From JAKQIM01 sp029557965 (GTDB lineage: Bacteria; Chloroflexota; Anaerolineae; Anaerolineales; UBA4823), in the NCBI GenBank assembly GCA_035341015.1, contig DAOQUL010000002.1, positions 62,001-126,000 of the forward strand: a DNA stretch of 64,000 nucleotides. Reading direction: 5' to 3'. Shown piece after piece: positions 27,260 to 35,620 of this stretch. The stretch's first letter is position 1. Each line of letters starts with the position of its first letter. Position numbers and translations under genes: made by a program. The notes under the pieces are model-generated. The model saw only the letters and a list, made by a program, of their open reading frames with translations. It ran no database searches and was not told where the DNA came from.

Positions 27260-28867
27260 TCAGCCCTTCACTGTGCGCAGCGCGGCACGGATCTTTTCCC
27301 AGTAGCGCTGTACCGCGCTGGCCCGCACGGCTTCTACAGGATGCTGGCTGTAACGCGCATCCACGAAGGCCTCGGTCATCGCCCTGAGCGCTTCGTCCAC
27401 ATCTCCAGCCGAGTCTTCATCCGCCAACTGGGCTTCGATCTGCCGGGTGTATTCATAGGGCGTTTGCCAGGGTTGGCGCGGCAGGCCGCGCTCACCACCG
27501 CGCCGCACCAAGGCCAGGTAATAAAACAGCACGCGCTGGCGCGGGTTAAGGTGGCGCAGGCTTAAGAACTGGTGACCTTCTGCCAGTGGACGCTTGCGCC
27601 GCAACCCATCCAGGCGGCGCAAACCAGCCTGAACCGCCTGGGGCACCAACCCCGCCCCTGCCCGCACCCGCTCTGTCAGCCAACGCCAGGCCTTAACCAA
27701 CCAGGCCATTCCTGGCAGGCGGCGCAGCCTTTGGGTCAGATCTCGATTCTGGCGATAATAGGTAAAAAAAGCATATCCCACTGCACCAATCACCAGGGCC
27801 CAAAACACGATCGACCGCAAGACCTCTACCCAGGGGGCGGGGCTGGCTGTAGTGGGCACCGTGGGCGGCATGAACTGCTGCACAGCAGTGATGTCAGGCG
27901 TTGTGACGGCTGATCCTCCTAACAGGCTCATGATCCACGAAAATAGATAGAACACCGGCAGCAAGATCAACATGATCACTGTGTAGACGGCCAAAAAAAC
28001 TACGCTGAAAACGTAACTTAATATAGGCAGCAGGCCAATGGTATAGTGAGTGGGCAAGATGAAAGCCAGGAATAGAATGATGCCCAAGAACAGCAAGCTG
28101 TACAGCACCCAGCGCCGGGCCATCCCCTCGCTGACGGGTAGATGCTGCCAGGCCCAGGCAGCGCGCCGCACCGATAACTGAGCCAAGCTGAGCAGTGCCA
28201 AACCCAATAAGAAATACACCAGCACGTGCAGCATACTACCCTTGACCGGCGGCGCGCCCTCGTGCAAGGCGATGAAATCCATGCGCACCAATGCCATGAA
28301 AAAGACCATGCCCACACCCACCCCAAAAACCCGGTTGGCGAGGCGCTGTTGGGTAGAGCCACGGTTGCTTGAGGCTTGATCCAGGCTTTCGGCCTGCAGG
28401 ATCAATTCATCCCCCTCCAGGTTAGCCAGGTCATCGGCATAATTGGTGCTGATCATCCACACCAGCAGCACCACCAGCAGGCTGAGCAAGTATTGAGAAT
28501 CCAGGAAGGTACCGAAAAAGTCCTCCCACCACAACGGCAGGTCGGCTTTGAGATGCGCAAAGCCTTGCCAGGCGTAAATGGCGACCTTCAGGCCCACCAT
28601 CACCACCACCAGCTCTACCAAGCGGTACACAATCACCGGCGTATCCAGCTCGGCGGTGCGGCGCAGGCGGCGCTGGCTGAAGACAGCCTCCAGCGCAACC
28701 AAGAAACAGACCCAGGGCAAAAATCCCCCTTGCCACCCGGGTTGCAAACGTTGGCCTAGCGCCAGGGCGGTCATCCCCAGGCAGGCCATCATGGCAGCCA
28801 CGAAAAAGACGCCGATGGCGCTTGCCAGGCGCTCGTTGCTGCGAAAGGATTCGATCAGGTTGCTCAT
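27260..28867 (-). CDS. Multi-pass membrane protein with C-terminal DUF4129
   Basis: The N-terminal 385 or so of 535 residues contain about eight to nine hydrophobic helices. The C-terminal 110 residues match DUF4129, with the pattern NPRQRVLFYYLALVRRGGE and QTPYEYTRQI and a final helix. DUF4129 usually occurs in or next to transglutaminase-like proteins in DUF58-MoxR operons, as here. No transglutaminase-type Cys-His-Asp domain is present in this window. The ATG at 28867 is preceded by GGAGG with a 6-base spacing and directly follows the DUF58 stop. Its function is unknown beyond the MoxR context. Confidence 0.85.
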   Translation of the reverse strand: MSNLIESFRSNERLASAIGVFFVAAMMACLGMTALALGQRLQPGWQGGFLPWVCFLVALEAVFSQRRLRRTAELDTPVIVYRLVELVVVMVGLKVAIYAWQGFAHLKADLPLWWEDFFGTFLDSQYLLSLLVVLLVWMISTNYADDLANLEGDELILQAESLDQASSNRGSTQQRLANRVFGVGVGMVFFMALVRMDFIALHEGAPPVKGSMLHVLVYFLLGLALLSLAQLSVRRAAWAWQHLPVSEGMARRWVLYSLLFLGIILFLAFILPTHYTIGLLPILSYVFSVVFLAVYTVIMLILLPVFYLFSWIMSLLGGSAVTTPDITAVQQFMPPTVPTTASPAPWVEVLRSIVFWALVIGAVGYAFFTYYRQNRDLTQRLRRLPGMAWLVKAWRWLTERVRAGAGLVPQAVQAGLRRLDGLRRKRPLAEGHQFLSLRHLNPRQRVLFYYLALVRRGGERGLPRQPWQTPYEYTRQIEAQLADEDSAGDVDEALRAMTEAFVDARYSQHPVEAVRASAVQRYWEKIRAALRTVKG

Positions 28868-30055
28868 CTACTGCCTCCAGGCATCCAATTCCAACTCATT
28901 GCGGAAGTGGTAAACCGGGAAACCGAATTGTTCGCCCAGGGCCTTGATCTCGCGCAGGCTGTGGGCAGGCGTTTTGCTCGTACCCACCAAAGATTGCCCC
29001 GTCAGGATCAGCACCAGGTTCAGACCAGCCCTGCGCAAACGGAAAAGCTCATCAAACAGGCGGTCGTCGGCGCGGCCAGTGATCAGAACCAGGGTCGTAC
29101 CCCAAGGTAGCAAGGCACTCTCTCGATTGAGCAGATCTGCCAGTGGTTCTGTTTCGATCGTTTCAACGCGTGCCAGCACATCCAGCAGGCGCATCAGGTG
29201 CGCCCGGCCTTTGCGCGCCGGTACGGGCCGGAAGGAACAGCCTTGGCCCGCGACATCCACCGACAAAGGATCCATCCCATTGGTCAGCAAGCCCACCATT
29301 TGCCTCTGCCCAATCACCCAATTAGCCAGGGATGCGGCGATGATCACAGCCAGCTCAGTGGCATCACGCCAGGCATGCGGGTCATATTCGGCGGTATTCA
29401 TGTTCAGGGCCAGCACCGTAGACAGTGAAATGGAGGGCTCATACTGCTTGACCTGCAAGCGCCCAACGGCGGCGCTCGCCTTCCAATCCACGCGCCGCAG
29501 CGAATCGCCAGCCGTGTAATCTCGCTTGCCAAAAACGCGGGTGGGGTCTTCATAGATCGGTTGGGTATGCCGCAGTGTGCCCATCGGCGAATGAGATGGC
29601 AGTTTAAGGTTGCTGAACTGGATAATGCGCGGGTAAACAACCATGTTTTCCGCCGCACTTTGCCAGCGTTGTTCACCCCCCAGGCCCAACAGGTCGCCGG
29701 TGGCGGCGAACAATGGCCCCACGGTGTAATAACCGCGCTTGCGGGCCTTCATGGTGTAATCGAAATGGGCCTGGCCGCGCGGCCCCATGCTGATGACCTG
29801 CTGCATGGGGTTGGGCGGGGCCAATTCCACCGGCACGCTTTCTTGCAGCCGCAGCCAGATAACGGGCAGCCAGCTCGTATTGCGCAGGTGCAGCCGCACG
29901 GGCACCTCTTCACCCGAAAAGGCACGCGGCACGAACTCGCGCTGCGCCGCCAGGTGCCTGACGGCCTGCCCGCTCCACAGGCGGCCGATCAGGTACGCTC
30001 CGGCTAAGAGATACACGACGGTGAAGACAACATCGTCGCGCGCCAGGATCGCCAC
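28868..30055 (-). CDS. DUF58 domain membrane protein
   Basis: This protein of about 395 residues has an N-terminal membrane region and a C-terminal DUF58 domain (about 190-280) with the signature YTAGDSLRRVDWKASAAVGRL. A VWA-like remainder follows. DUF58 proteins are partners of MoxR ATPases. The start is uncertain: the only normal codon is GTG at 30055, without a Shine-Dalgarno. The frame stays open upstream and encodes another hydrophobic stretch (LIVLALLLIVAIL) overlapping the end of moxR. The true N terminus may therefore begin near 30080-30095 with a non-standard codon such as CTG or ATC, giving the two-helix hairpin usual in this family. Confidence 0.88.
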   Translation of the reverse strand: MAILARDDVVFTVVYLLAGAYLIGRLWSGQAVRHLAAQREFVPRAFSGEEVPVRLHLRNTSWLPVIWLRLQESVPVELAPPNPMQQVISMGPRGQAHFDYTMKARKRGYYTVGPLFAATGDLLGLGGEQRWQSAAENMVVYPRIIQFSNLKLPSHSPMGTLRHTQPIYEDPTRVFGKRDYTAGDSLRRVDWKASAAVGRLQVKQYEPSISLSTVLALNMNTAEYDPHAWRDATELAVIIAASLANWVIGQRQMVGLLTNGMDPLSVDVAGQGCSFRPVPARKGRAHLMRLLDVLARVETIETEPLADLLNRESALLPWGTTLVLITGRADDRLFDELFRLRRAGLNLVLILTGQSLVGTSKTPAHSLREIKALGEQFGFPVYHFRNELELDAWRQ

Positions 30056-30095
30056 AATTAAGAGCAGCGCCAGGACGATCAGATGCGTTTCGATA

Positions 30096-31064
30096 TCAAG
30101 CTCCGCTGCGACTGGGTGTGTCCAGTTCCAGGGGAATGGACTTTAACAGGTCGTCCAACACGCTGCGCGCCGTGCGGCCGCGCAGTTCAGATTCGGGCTT
30201 CAAGATCAGGCGGTGCGCCAATGTGGGCAGGGCCAGGTATTTAACGTCTTCAGGCAAAACGTGATCGCGCCCGCGCAAAGCCGCCAAGGCCTGGGCGGTC
30301 TTAAAGAGGGCCAGGCTGGCGCGCGGGCTGGCCCCTAACAACAGGTCAGGGTGGCCGCGGGTGGCAGTTACCAGGCGCACCACGTAATCCTGTAGTGTCT
30401 CGTCTACATGGATATCCCACACCATATGCTGGAAATCCAGCAGACGCTGCCCTTCCACCACTTTCTCTAAATGCGTGATCGGGTGCTCACGGCGCAAATT
30501 GGATAAAAGCTGCTTTTCGTCTGTCGTAGATGGATACCCCATCGAAATCCGCATCAAAAAGCGATCCAACTGGGCCTCTGGCAAGGGGAAAGTACCCTCA
30601 TACTCAATTGGGTTTTGCGTAGCCATGACCAAGAAGGGACGCGGCAGGGCCCGCGTGACGCCATCCACGCTGACCTGCTGTTCTTGCATTGCCTCCAGCA
30701 GAGCCGACTGAGTGCGCGGTGTGGCGCGGTTGATCTCATCTACCAGCAAGACATTGACGAAAATTGGGCCGGGCCGGAATTCAAATTGGCCGCTGTGCTG
30801 GTTATAGACCGAAACGCCCGTCACATCATTAGGCAGCAGGTCAGGGGTACACTGCAACCGCTTGAAATCTCCGCCCATGCTGAGCGCCATGGCGCGTGCC
30901 AGCATGGTCTTGCCAACCCCGGGCACATCCTCTACCAAAACATGCCCCTCGCACAGCAAAGCTGCCATAAACAATTCGATCGCCGGACGCTTCCCCACGA
31001 TCACACGTTCCACGTTCCCGATTACCGTATCGGCAAACGCCTGGATTGATTGTACATCTGTCAT
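30096..31064 (-). CDS. MoxR-family AAA+ ATPase
   Basis: The 322-residue AAA+ protein has Walker A PGVGKT (about 48-53), Walker B LLVDEINRA, sensor 1 in MATQNPIEYEGTFPLPEAQLDRF and the C-terminal lid. The arrangement and length are standard for MoxR ATPases, which act as chaperones with DUF58 and VWA proteins in maturing envelope proteins or metal-cofactor enzymes. The ATG at 31064 follows AAGGAGA and abuts the GH127 stop codon. DUF58 and DUF4129 follow, and the BatA-like and double-VWA partners are in the convergent operon at 15577-23391. Confidence 0.95.
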   Translation of the reverse strand: MTDVQSIQAFADTVIGNVERVIVGKRPAIELFMAALLCEGHVLVEDVPGVGKTMLARAMALSMGGDFKRLQCTPDLLPNDVTGVSVYNQHSGQFEFRPGPIFVNVLLVDEINRATPRTQSALLEAMQEQQVSVDGVTRALPRPFLVMATQNPIEYEGTFPLPEAQLDRFLMRISMGYPSTTDEKQLLSNLRREHPITHLEKVVEGQRLLDFQHMVWDIHVDETLQDYVVRLVTATRGHPDLLLGASPRASLALFKTAQALAALRGRDHVLPEDVKYLALPTLAHRLILKPESELRGRTARSVLDDLLKSIPLELDTPSRSGA

Positions 31065-33062
31065 TTATCTCTCCTTCTTCAGCCAGACTTGCATGGCCCA
31101 ATGATGAGGGGCAGCGGCTGGGGCCCGGTTGGCCCAGGCATAGTATGGTATAGCTGTTAACGTGATGAGGGATGAACGATCTGGGTCTGCCCCCGCAGGT
31201 ACATGCCGGTACAAGCGCCCCTGCCATGCCGGATGCGGCGGCTCAACAGTTCCCGGCATGCGCAAGGTGGTCACCCCGCCCAACAGGCCCGGCGCATCCT
31301 GCACGGCAGGCAAGACAGCCGCGTTAACCGCCACATCCTGCAGCCTGGCGCCTGGCCATGCCGACCAGTCTCCTTGATCTACCGCCTCCAGGCAGTACAA
31401 GAGTGGGCCACGCCCCAGGGCCACACGCCCAGAATTTTCTACTGCATAGGGATGGCTTTCGAGCCAATAGGGCGGCATGCCCAATTCCAAGTCTACCACA
31501 TCCCCAGGCTGCCATGTGCGCCGCAGCTCAACATACGTGCCCGGCTGAAGATCAGCCTCCCAGGCACGCCCATTCAAATCCAGCCTGATATCCCCAGCCC
31601 GCAGCCAGCCCGGCAGGCGCAGGAAGATGCTGTAAGGGCCTACCAGGTCCTCGGCGGGTTGAACTTCTAATCGTACGCGGCCATCCCAGGGATAACGCGT
31701 CTCCTGGCGCACCTTCATGGACGGCCCTAACCCGCCGGGCAGGTTGACCTCGGCCTCGCCTTGACCGTATAAATGCACCCACAACCCCTCAGCCGAGGTG
31801 CTGTAAAAATATGCCGGCAGCGAGGCCAAGAAGCGTACCAGGTTGGTGGGGCAGCAAGCGCAGTCATACCAGGGTTGTCGGCGGTGCCAACCGGCCCCAT
31901 CATAGCCGCCGGCATCTGCCAGGGGATTGGTATAGAAATAAGATTGACCATCCAGACCCATCCCTGGCAAAACGGCGTTGTAGAGCATCCATTCCAGGGC
32001 GTCAGCATAACCTGCCCGCGCGGCCGGGGAATGGTCTTGCCAGACCAACATGCGGTTGGCCCACATGACCCCACCAATAGCGGCACAGCTTTCGGCATAA
32101 GAGCGCTCATTTGGCAGCTCATAGGCAGCACCAAAAGCTTCGCCCTCGTGCCGGGCGCCCAGCCCACCGTTGACGTAAACCTGCGTGGCGATCATCGCTT
32201 GCCACAAACGCTCAAGCGCCTGCCGCAGAGCCGGTTCTCTGGTCTCGGCATACACATCCGCGGCGGCCGCGCACAGGTACATGGCCCGCACAGCATGCCC
32301 TTCCAGCCGCTCTAAATCGCGCAGCGGTAGGCGGTCCAGGTAATATGCCCGCCCGCCCAACAAACCGTGCCCGCGTTGATCGATGAAGTGTTGGGCAAGC
32401 TCGAGGTAAGTACGCCGCCTGGTCTGGCGGTAAAGCTCAACCAGAGCCACCTCAATCTCAGGATGCCCACAAATCCCTGCCCGCTTCCCAGGCCCAAACA
32501 CTTGATGAATATGATCGGCAAATCGCGTGGCTACACGCATCAAAGCGCGGCTGCCGGTGCTGCGCTGCAAAGCCACCGCCGCCTGGATCAGGTGCCCGGC
32601 GCAGTACATCTCGTGCATATCGCGCAGGTTGCTCCAACGTTGACCTGCCCGAGTGCCCGCATAATAGGTATCCAGGTAACCATCTGAGCTTTGGGCCGCG
32701 GCAATCCATTTCACCACCTGCCGCACCTGTCCCGCCAATTCCTTTGCAGGCGCCGGATCGGCCAACGCCAGTCCCCAGGCTGCCGCCTCCAACCACTTGT
32801 AAACATCCGAATCGTTGAAATAGTACCCCTGGAAGCTCCCGCCCGGAAAAGTTGGCGAACCCGCCGCCCGGCGGAAATTCTCCAGGCGGCCCGTTTCTTC
32901 TAACAAACGGTATTGTGCCGGCAGCGTGACCTGCTGAATGCGCTCTAACCAGCCAAGCCAAAAACCACCCTTCAAGCGCACCGCCGGGAGAGGCAATTGG
33001 TGCATGTTTGCCGCGGGACTGTTGCAGAAATCCACGAGCGCGGCGGGCGGCTTTTCTTTCAT
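31065..33062 (-). CDS. Glycoside hydrolase family 127 (beta-L-arabinofuranosidase-like)
   Basis: The 665-residue protein matches GH127/DUF1680 along its length, with an (alpha/alpha)6 barrel in the first two thirds and beta-sandwich domains after. It has the zinc-site pair in YAESCAAIGG (Glu-x-Cys) and the Cys cluster CACCPTN, which in the characterised family member includes the catalytic nucleophile and zinc ligands. GH127 enzymes release L-arabinofuranose from plant glycans. There is no signal peptide, so it is probably cytoplasmic and acts on imported oligosaccharides. Its position between a lipid acyltransferase and moxR is unexpected, with no sugar transporter nearby. DUF1680 members can have other substrates. 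Confidence 0.9.
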   Translation of the reverse strand: MKEKPPAALVDFCNSPAANMHQLPLPAVRLKGGFWLGWLERIQQVTLPAQYRLLEETGRLENFRRAAGSPTFPGGSFQGYYFNDSDVYKWLEAAAWGLALADPAPAKELAGQVRQVVKWIAAAQSSDGYLDTYYAGTRAGQRWSNLRDMHEMYCAGHLIQAAVALQRSTGSRALMRVATRFADHIHQVFGPGKRAGICGHPEIEVALVELYRQTRRRTYLELAQHFIDQRGHGLLGGRAYYLDRLPLRDLERLEGHAVRAMYLCAAAADVYAETREPALRQALERLWQAMIATQVYVNGGLGARHEGEAFGAAYELPNERSYAESCAAIGGVMWANRMLVWQDHSPAARAGYADALEWMLYNAVLPGMGLDGQSYFYTNPLADAGGYDGAGWHRRQPWYDCACCPTNLVRFLASLPAYFYSTSAEGLWVHLYGQGEAEVNLPGGLGPSMKVRQETRYPWDGRVRLEVQPAEDLVGPYSIFLRLPGWLRAGDIRLDLNGRAWEADLQPGTYVELRRTWQPGDVVDLELGMPPYWLESHPYAVENSGRVALGRGPLLYCLEAVDQGDWSAWPGARLQDVAVNAAVLPAVQDAPGLLGGVTTLRMPGTVEPPHPAWQGRLYRHVPAGADPDRSSLITLTAIPYYAWANRAPAAAPHHWAMQVWLKKER

Positions 33063-33078
33063 AGCTGCATCGTCCAGG

Positions 33079-33825
33079 TTAATGACCGGCCAATTGGATC
33101 AGCGAAGGCTGGCCCACCCCTTCCAGGTCGGCATACACCCCGCGATACTGAGGCGGCATTAAGGCTGCCACCTGGTACATCAACTCATCCGCAATGCGCT
33201 GGCGCACTTGTTGGCCCGTGCCATGCAGCCCAGGGGTCAGGGTCCATAATTGGCCAACCGAAAAATGGACCTCGGTACGGCGTAAGCGGCGGAAATTATC
33301 ACTAAACGATTCAACCCCATAAATCGCCATTGGCAGCATCACCGCTCCGCTGTGCTGTGCCAATAGTGATACGCCAGGCCGGGCGCGCTGCAAGCGTCCA
33401 TCCCCACTGCGAGTGCCCTCAGGCAAGATCATCAACAACTTTCCCTGGTCCAGGGCACCCAGGCCCTGGCGCAACGCATGGATATCCGCCTGGCCGCGCT
33501 GCAGCGGAATAGCGCCCCACAGGTCAAACAAGAAGGCCATCAACGGCGAATCCCAGGTCTCTGTTTTGGCAAAGCCGGTCAAAGGGCGCGGCCGAAGCGA
33601 GGTGTAATAGAGCGGAGCGTCGAGAAAATTGATGTGATTGGCAACCAGGATCACTGGCCCCTGGTGCGGCACCTGCGCCAGCGCCTCGGTATGCACTTTA
33701 CAAAGGATGCGCGTCAAGGCATGGATCGCCCCTGTTACCAGGTGATAGACCGGACCCGGTCTTCCACCTTTCATACCGCCTTGAATGGCAATATAGCGCA
33801 GGGTGCCGTTCAGGAAACTGGTCAT
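33079..33825 (-). CDS. plsC: 1-acyl-sn-glycerol-3-phosphate acyltransferase family protein
   Basis: This 248-residue acyltransferase shows the PlsC catalytic motif NHINFLD (H-x4-D, about 61-67) and the phosphate-binding motif PEGTRSGDG (about 135-143). PlsC enzymes add the second acyl chain to lysophosphatidate to make phosphatidate. It overlaps the end of the diacylglycerol-kinase-like gene by 4 bp (ATGA), a sensible pairing since that kinase also yields phosphatidate or related lipids. Family membership is clear; the exact acceptor lipid is not. Confidence 0.92.
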   Translation of the reverse strand: MTSFLNGTLRYIAIQGGMKGGRPGPVYHLVTGAIHALTRILCKVHTEALAQVPHQGPVILVANHINFLDAPLYYTSLRPRPLTGFAKTETWDSPLMAFLFDLWGAIPLQRGQADIHALRQGLGALDQGKLLMILPEGTRSGDGRLQRARPGVSLLAQHSGAVMLPMAIYGVESFSDNFRRLRRTEVHFSVGQLWTLTPGLHGTGQQVRQRIADELMYQVAALMPPQYRGVYADLEGVGQPSLIQLAGH

Positions 33826-34805
33826 CGTGCCGCTCCAGGCAAAGAGAGGATCTGCAAGGCCTGCGGCAGCAGTTCAATCATCAGGTCACTCCCTGCAGTA
33901 CACAATGTTTCGCCATCGGCATGCGCGGGCAGGGTTCCTTGCAAAGCATGGATACGCAGGCTGCGGGCGCGCTTGATCTGGACATCTGGATGCGCTTCTT
34001 GGGTACCCTTCATGAAACGTCCAATCAAACCCAATAAGCCCAGCCGCTTGACGGCGCCCACCAGGCAGATATCATATAAGCCATCTTGCATCGATGACTG
34101 CGGCGCCATTTTGAACAACCCGCCCATGCGCCATCCATTCATAATGGAGATCATGATCGCCCGCTGCTCAAGCTGGAAGGCCTCGGTTTCGATGCGCACC
34201 AGCGGCGCATTGTGGAACAGCATGATCGTGCGCAAGGCCGCCACCAGGTAGGTGGCGAAACTGAATAAGCGGTAGAAAGGGCTGCGGTTTAGCTTGAGGG
34301 CTTCAAAACCCACCACAGCATCAAAACCAATCCCCACGCCATTTCCGAAATACAAACCCTCAGGGTACAGCTCGCCCACCACCCGACCCACATCCAGGCT
34401 GTGCGCCTGGCAAGCCAGCAGGCGGTCCAGGCAAGCAGCCGGATCAGGCGAAGTGCCCGCCGCCAGCCCCAGGCCCGCGGCAAAATCATTCCCCCGCCCC
34501 ACCGGGATCACCCCCATGATGCTCTTGCCTTCACCGTTTTGGCTGGCCTGGAGCAAGCCGTTCAACACCTCGTTACTGGTGCCATCGCCGCCAACGGCAA
34601 TCACCACCCGGCAGCCGGCCGCTGCAGCCTGGCGCGCCAACTGCGTGGCATGCCCGGGCGCAGATGTCATCACCAGTTGGTGATTTAACTGTAAACGGTT
34701 AGCTGCCGTCTCCAGCAGTTGAAACGCCCGCTCACCAGCCCCGCGGCCGGCAACCGGATTGACAACAAACAGGTATTCACTTGGTTGAGTAATTGGGTTC
34801 ACCAT
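33822..34805 (-). CDS. Diacylglycerol kinase-like lipid kinase (DagK/YegS family)
   Basis: The protein has the DAGK catalytic-domain motifs: FVVNPVAGRGAGER near the N terminus and the nucleotide loop VAVGGDGTSNEVLNGLL (about 75-90), followed by IPVGRGNDFA. The C-terminal half has the family's beta-sandwich with a DGLYDICLV segment and ends by residue 327. It phosphorylates diacylglycerol or a related lipid. I prefer the ATG at 34805 (MVNPITQPSEY); an ATG at 34835 adds ten residues and overlaps the previous gene by 29 bp. Neither has a good Shine-Dalgarno, so translation is likely coupled to the upstream gene. Confidence 0.92.
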   Translation of the reverse strand: MVNPITQPSEYLFVVNPVAGRGAGERAFQLLETAANRLQLNHQLVMTSAPGHATQLARQAAAAGCRVVIAVGGDGTSNEVLNGLLQASQNGEGKSIMGVIPVGRGNDFAAGLGLAAGTSPDPAACLDRLLACQAHSLDVGRVVGELYPEGLYFGNGVGIGFDAVVGFEALKLNRSPFYRLFSFATYLVAALRTIMLFHNAPLVRIETEAFQLEQRAIMISIMNGWRMGGLFKMAPQSSMQDGLYDICLVGAVKRLGLLGLIGRFMKGTQEAHPDVQIKRARSLRIHALQGTLPAHADGETLCTAGSDLMIELLPQALQILSLPGAAR

Positions 34806-34806
34806 A

Positions 34807-35577
34807 TCATGGACAAAGTTGTGGCATATTGCCATAGTTAAAAACCAGCACCGGCCTATCGCCTAATTGCCGGATTTCCCCGGTGGTTTGCAAACACTGC
34901 CCTGTTTTATCCTGTGTCCACACCACGTCATAGGTAATCCAATAAAAAGCAGATTGAGCATCCGAAAAAACAACGATAAAGCCGGTCGTTTGAGGTTGAA
35001 TGTACAGCACAATCCCACGCACACAGAGGGTTTGGCCGACATTGGCAGACGTGATTGTGGTTGCATCCACGCAGCCTGACGAGTCGAAAGTGGGAGATGG
35101 CACGAAAGTGGATGTTTCGGAAGGACCTCCTGTGGCAGCGGCTGCCAATGTACTGATAGGGGTAGGGGTAACCGGCCGGCGAGTAGCGGTTGGCCGGGGG
35201 ACAGTGGCGGTTGGTGTTTTTGTAACAGCCGCAGCAGGCTCAGGGGTGGTCGGTTGGGGTGTGTATGTTGCTGTGGGGGCTGCATCTGCAAGGCGCGCCA
35301 AGGCGCCTTCGAGGGCAGGACGACCCGGCCCAATGAACATGAGCCAAACAATCGCCGCCAGCACGATGAAGGCCCCTATGCCAATCAAATGCTGGCGGCT
35401 GAACCAATTTGCCAGGCGCGCAGGCACCTGGCGAGGCCTGGCCTGGCTGGTGACTAACCAATTATCCCCAGGTTCGGGCCGGCTCAAGCCTGGCTGAACA
35501 GCCTCCCCAGTAGTATCAGGCTCTGCAAAGATTTCACGCTCGGGTTTTGAGGCTGTTCGCCGGAGCTTATTGAACAT
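34807..35577 (-). CDS. Single-pass membrane protein with Thr/Pro linker and OB-like C-terminal domain
   Basis: I do not recognise a named family. The 256-residue protein has a cytoplasmic N terminus rich in charge (1-60), one transmembrane helix (about 64-82) and a Thr/Pro/Ala-rich linker (about 95-150). The extracytoplasmic domain (about 160-256) has four cysteines and short beta strands (GQTLCVRGIVLY, TGFIVVFSD, GEIRQLGDRPVLVF) that resemble an OB fold. The ATG at 35577 (MFNKLRR) is chosen because the 33 residues upstream are unlike a protein start and come close to the preceding gene's end at 35621. It sits between the giant subtilase and the lipid genes on the same strand. The function is unknown; binding of a polysaccharide or peptide outside the membrane is only a guess. 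Confidence 0.75.
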   Translation of the reverse strand: MFNKLRRTASKPEREIFAEPDTTGEAVQPGLSRPEPGDNWLVTSQARPRQVPARLANWFSRQHLIGIGAFIVLAAIVWLMFIGPGRPALEGALARLADAAPTATYTPQPTTPEPAAAVTKTPTATVPRPTATRRPVTPTPISTLAAAATGGPSETSTFVPSPTFDSSGCVDATTITSANVGQTLCVRGIVLYIQPQTTGFIVVFSDAQSAFYWITYDVVWTQDKTGQCLQTTGEIRQLGDRPVLVFNYGNMPQLCP

Positions 35578-35620
35578 GCCATAAGTATATCTTAATTCCC
35601 AAAAATAATAACCTCGGTAC

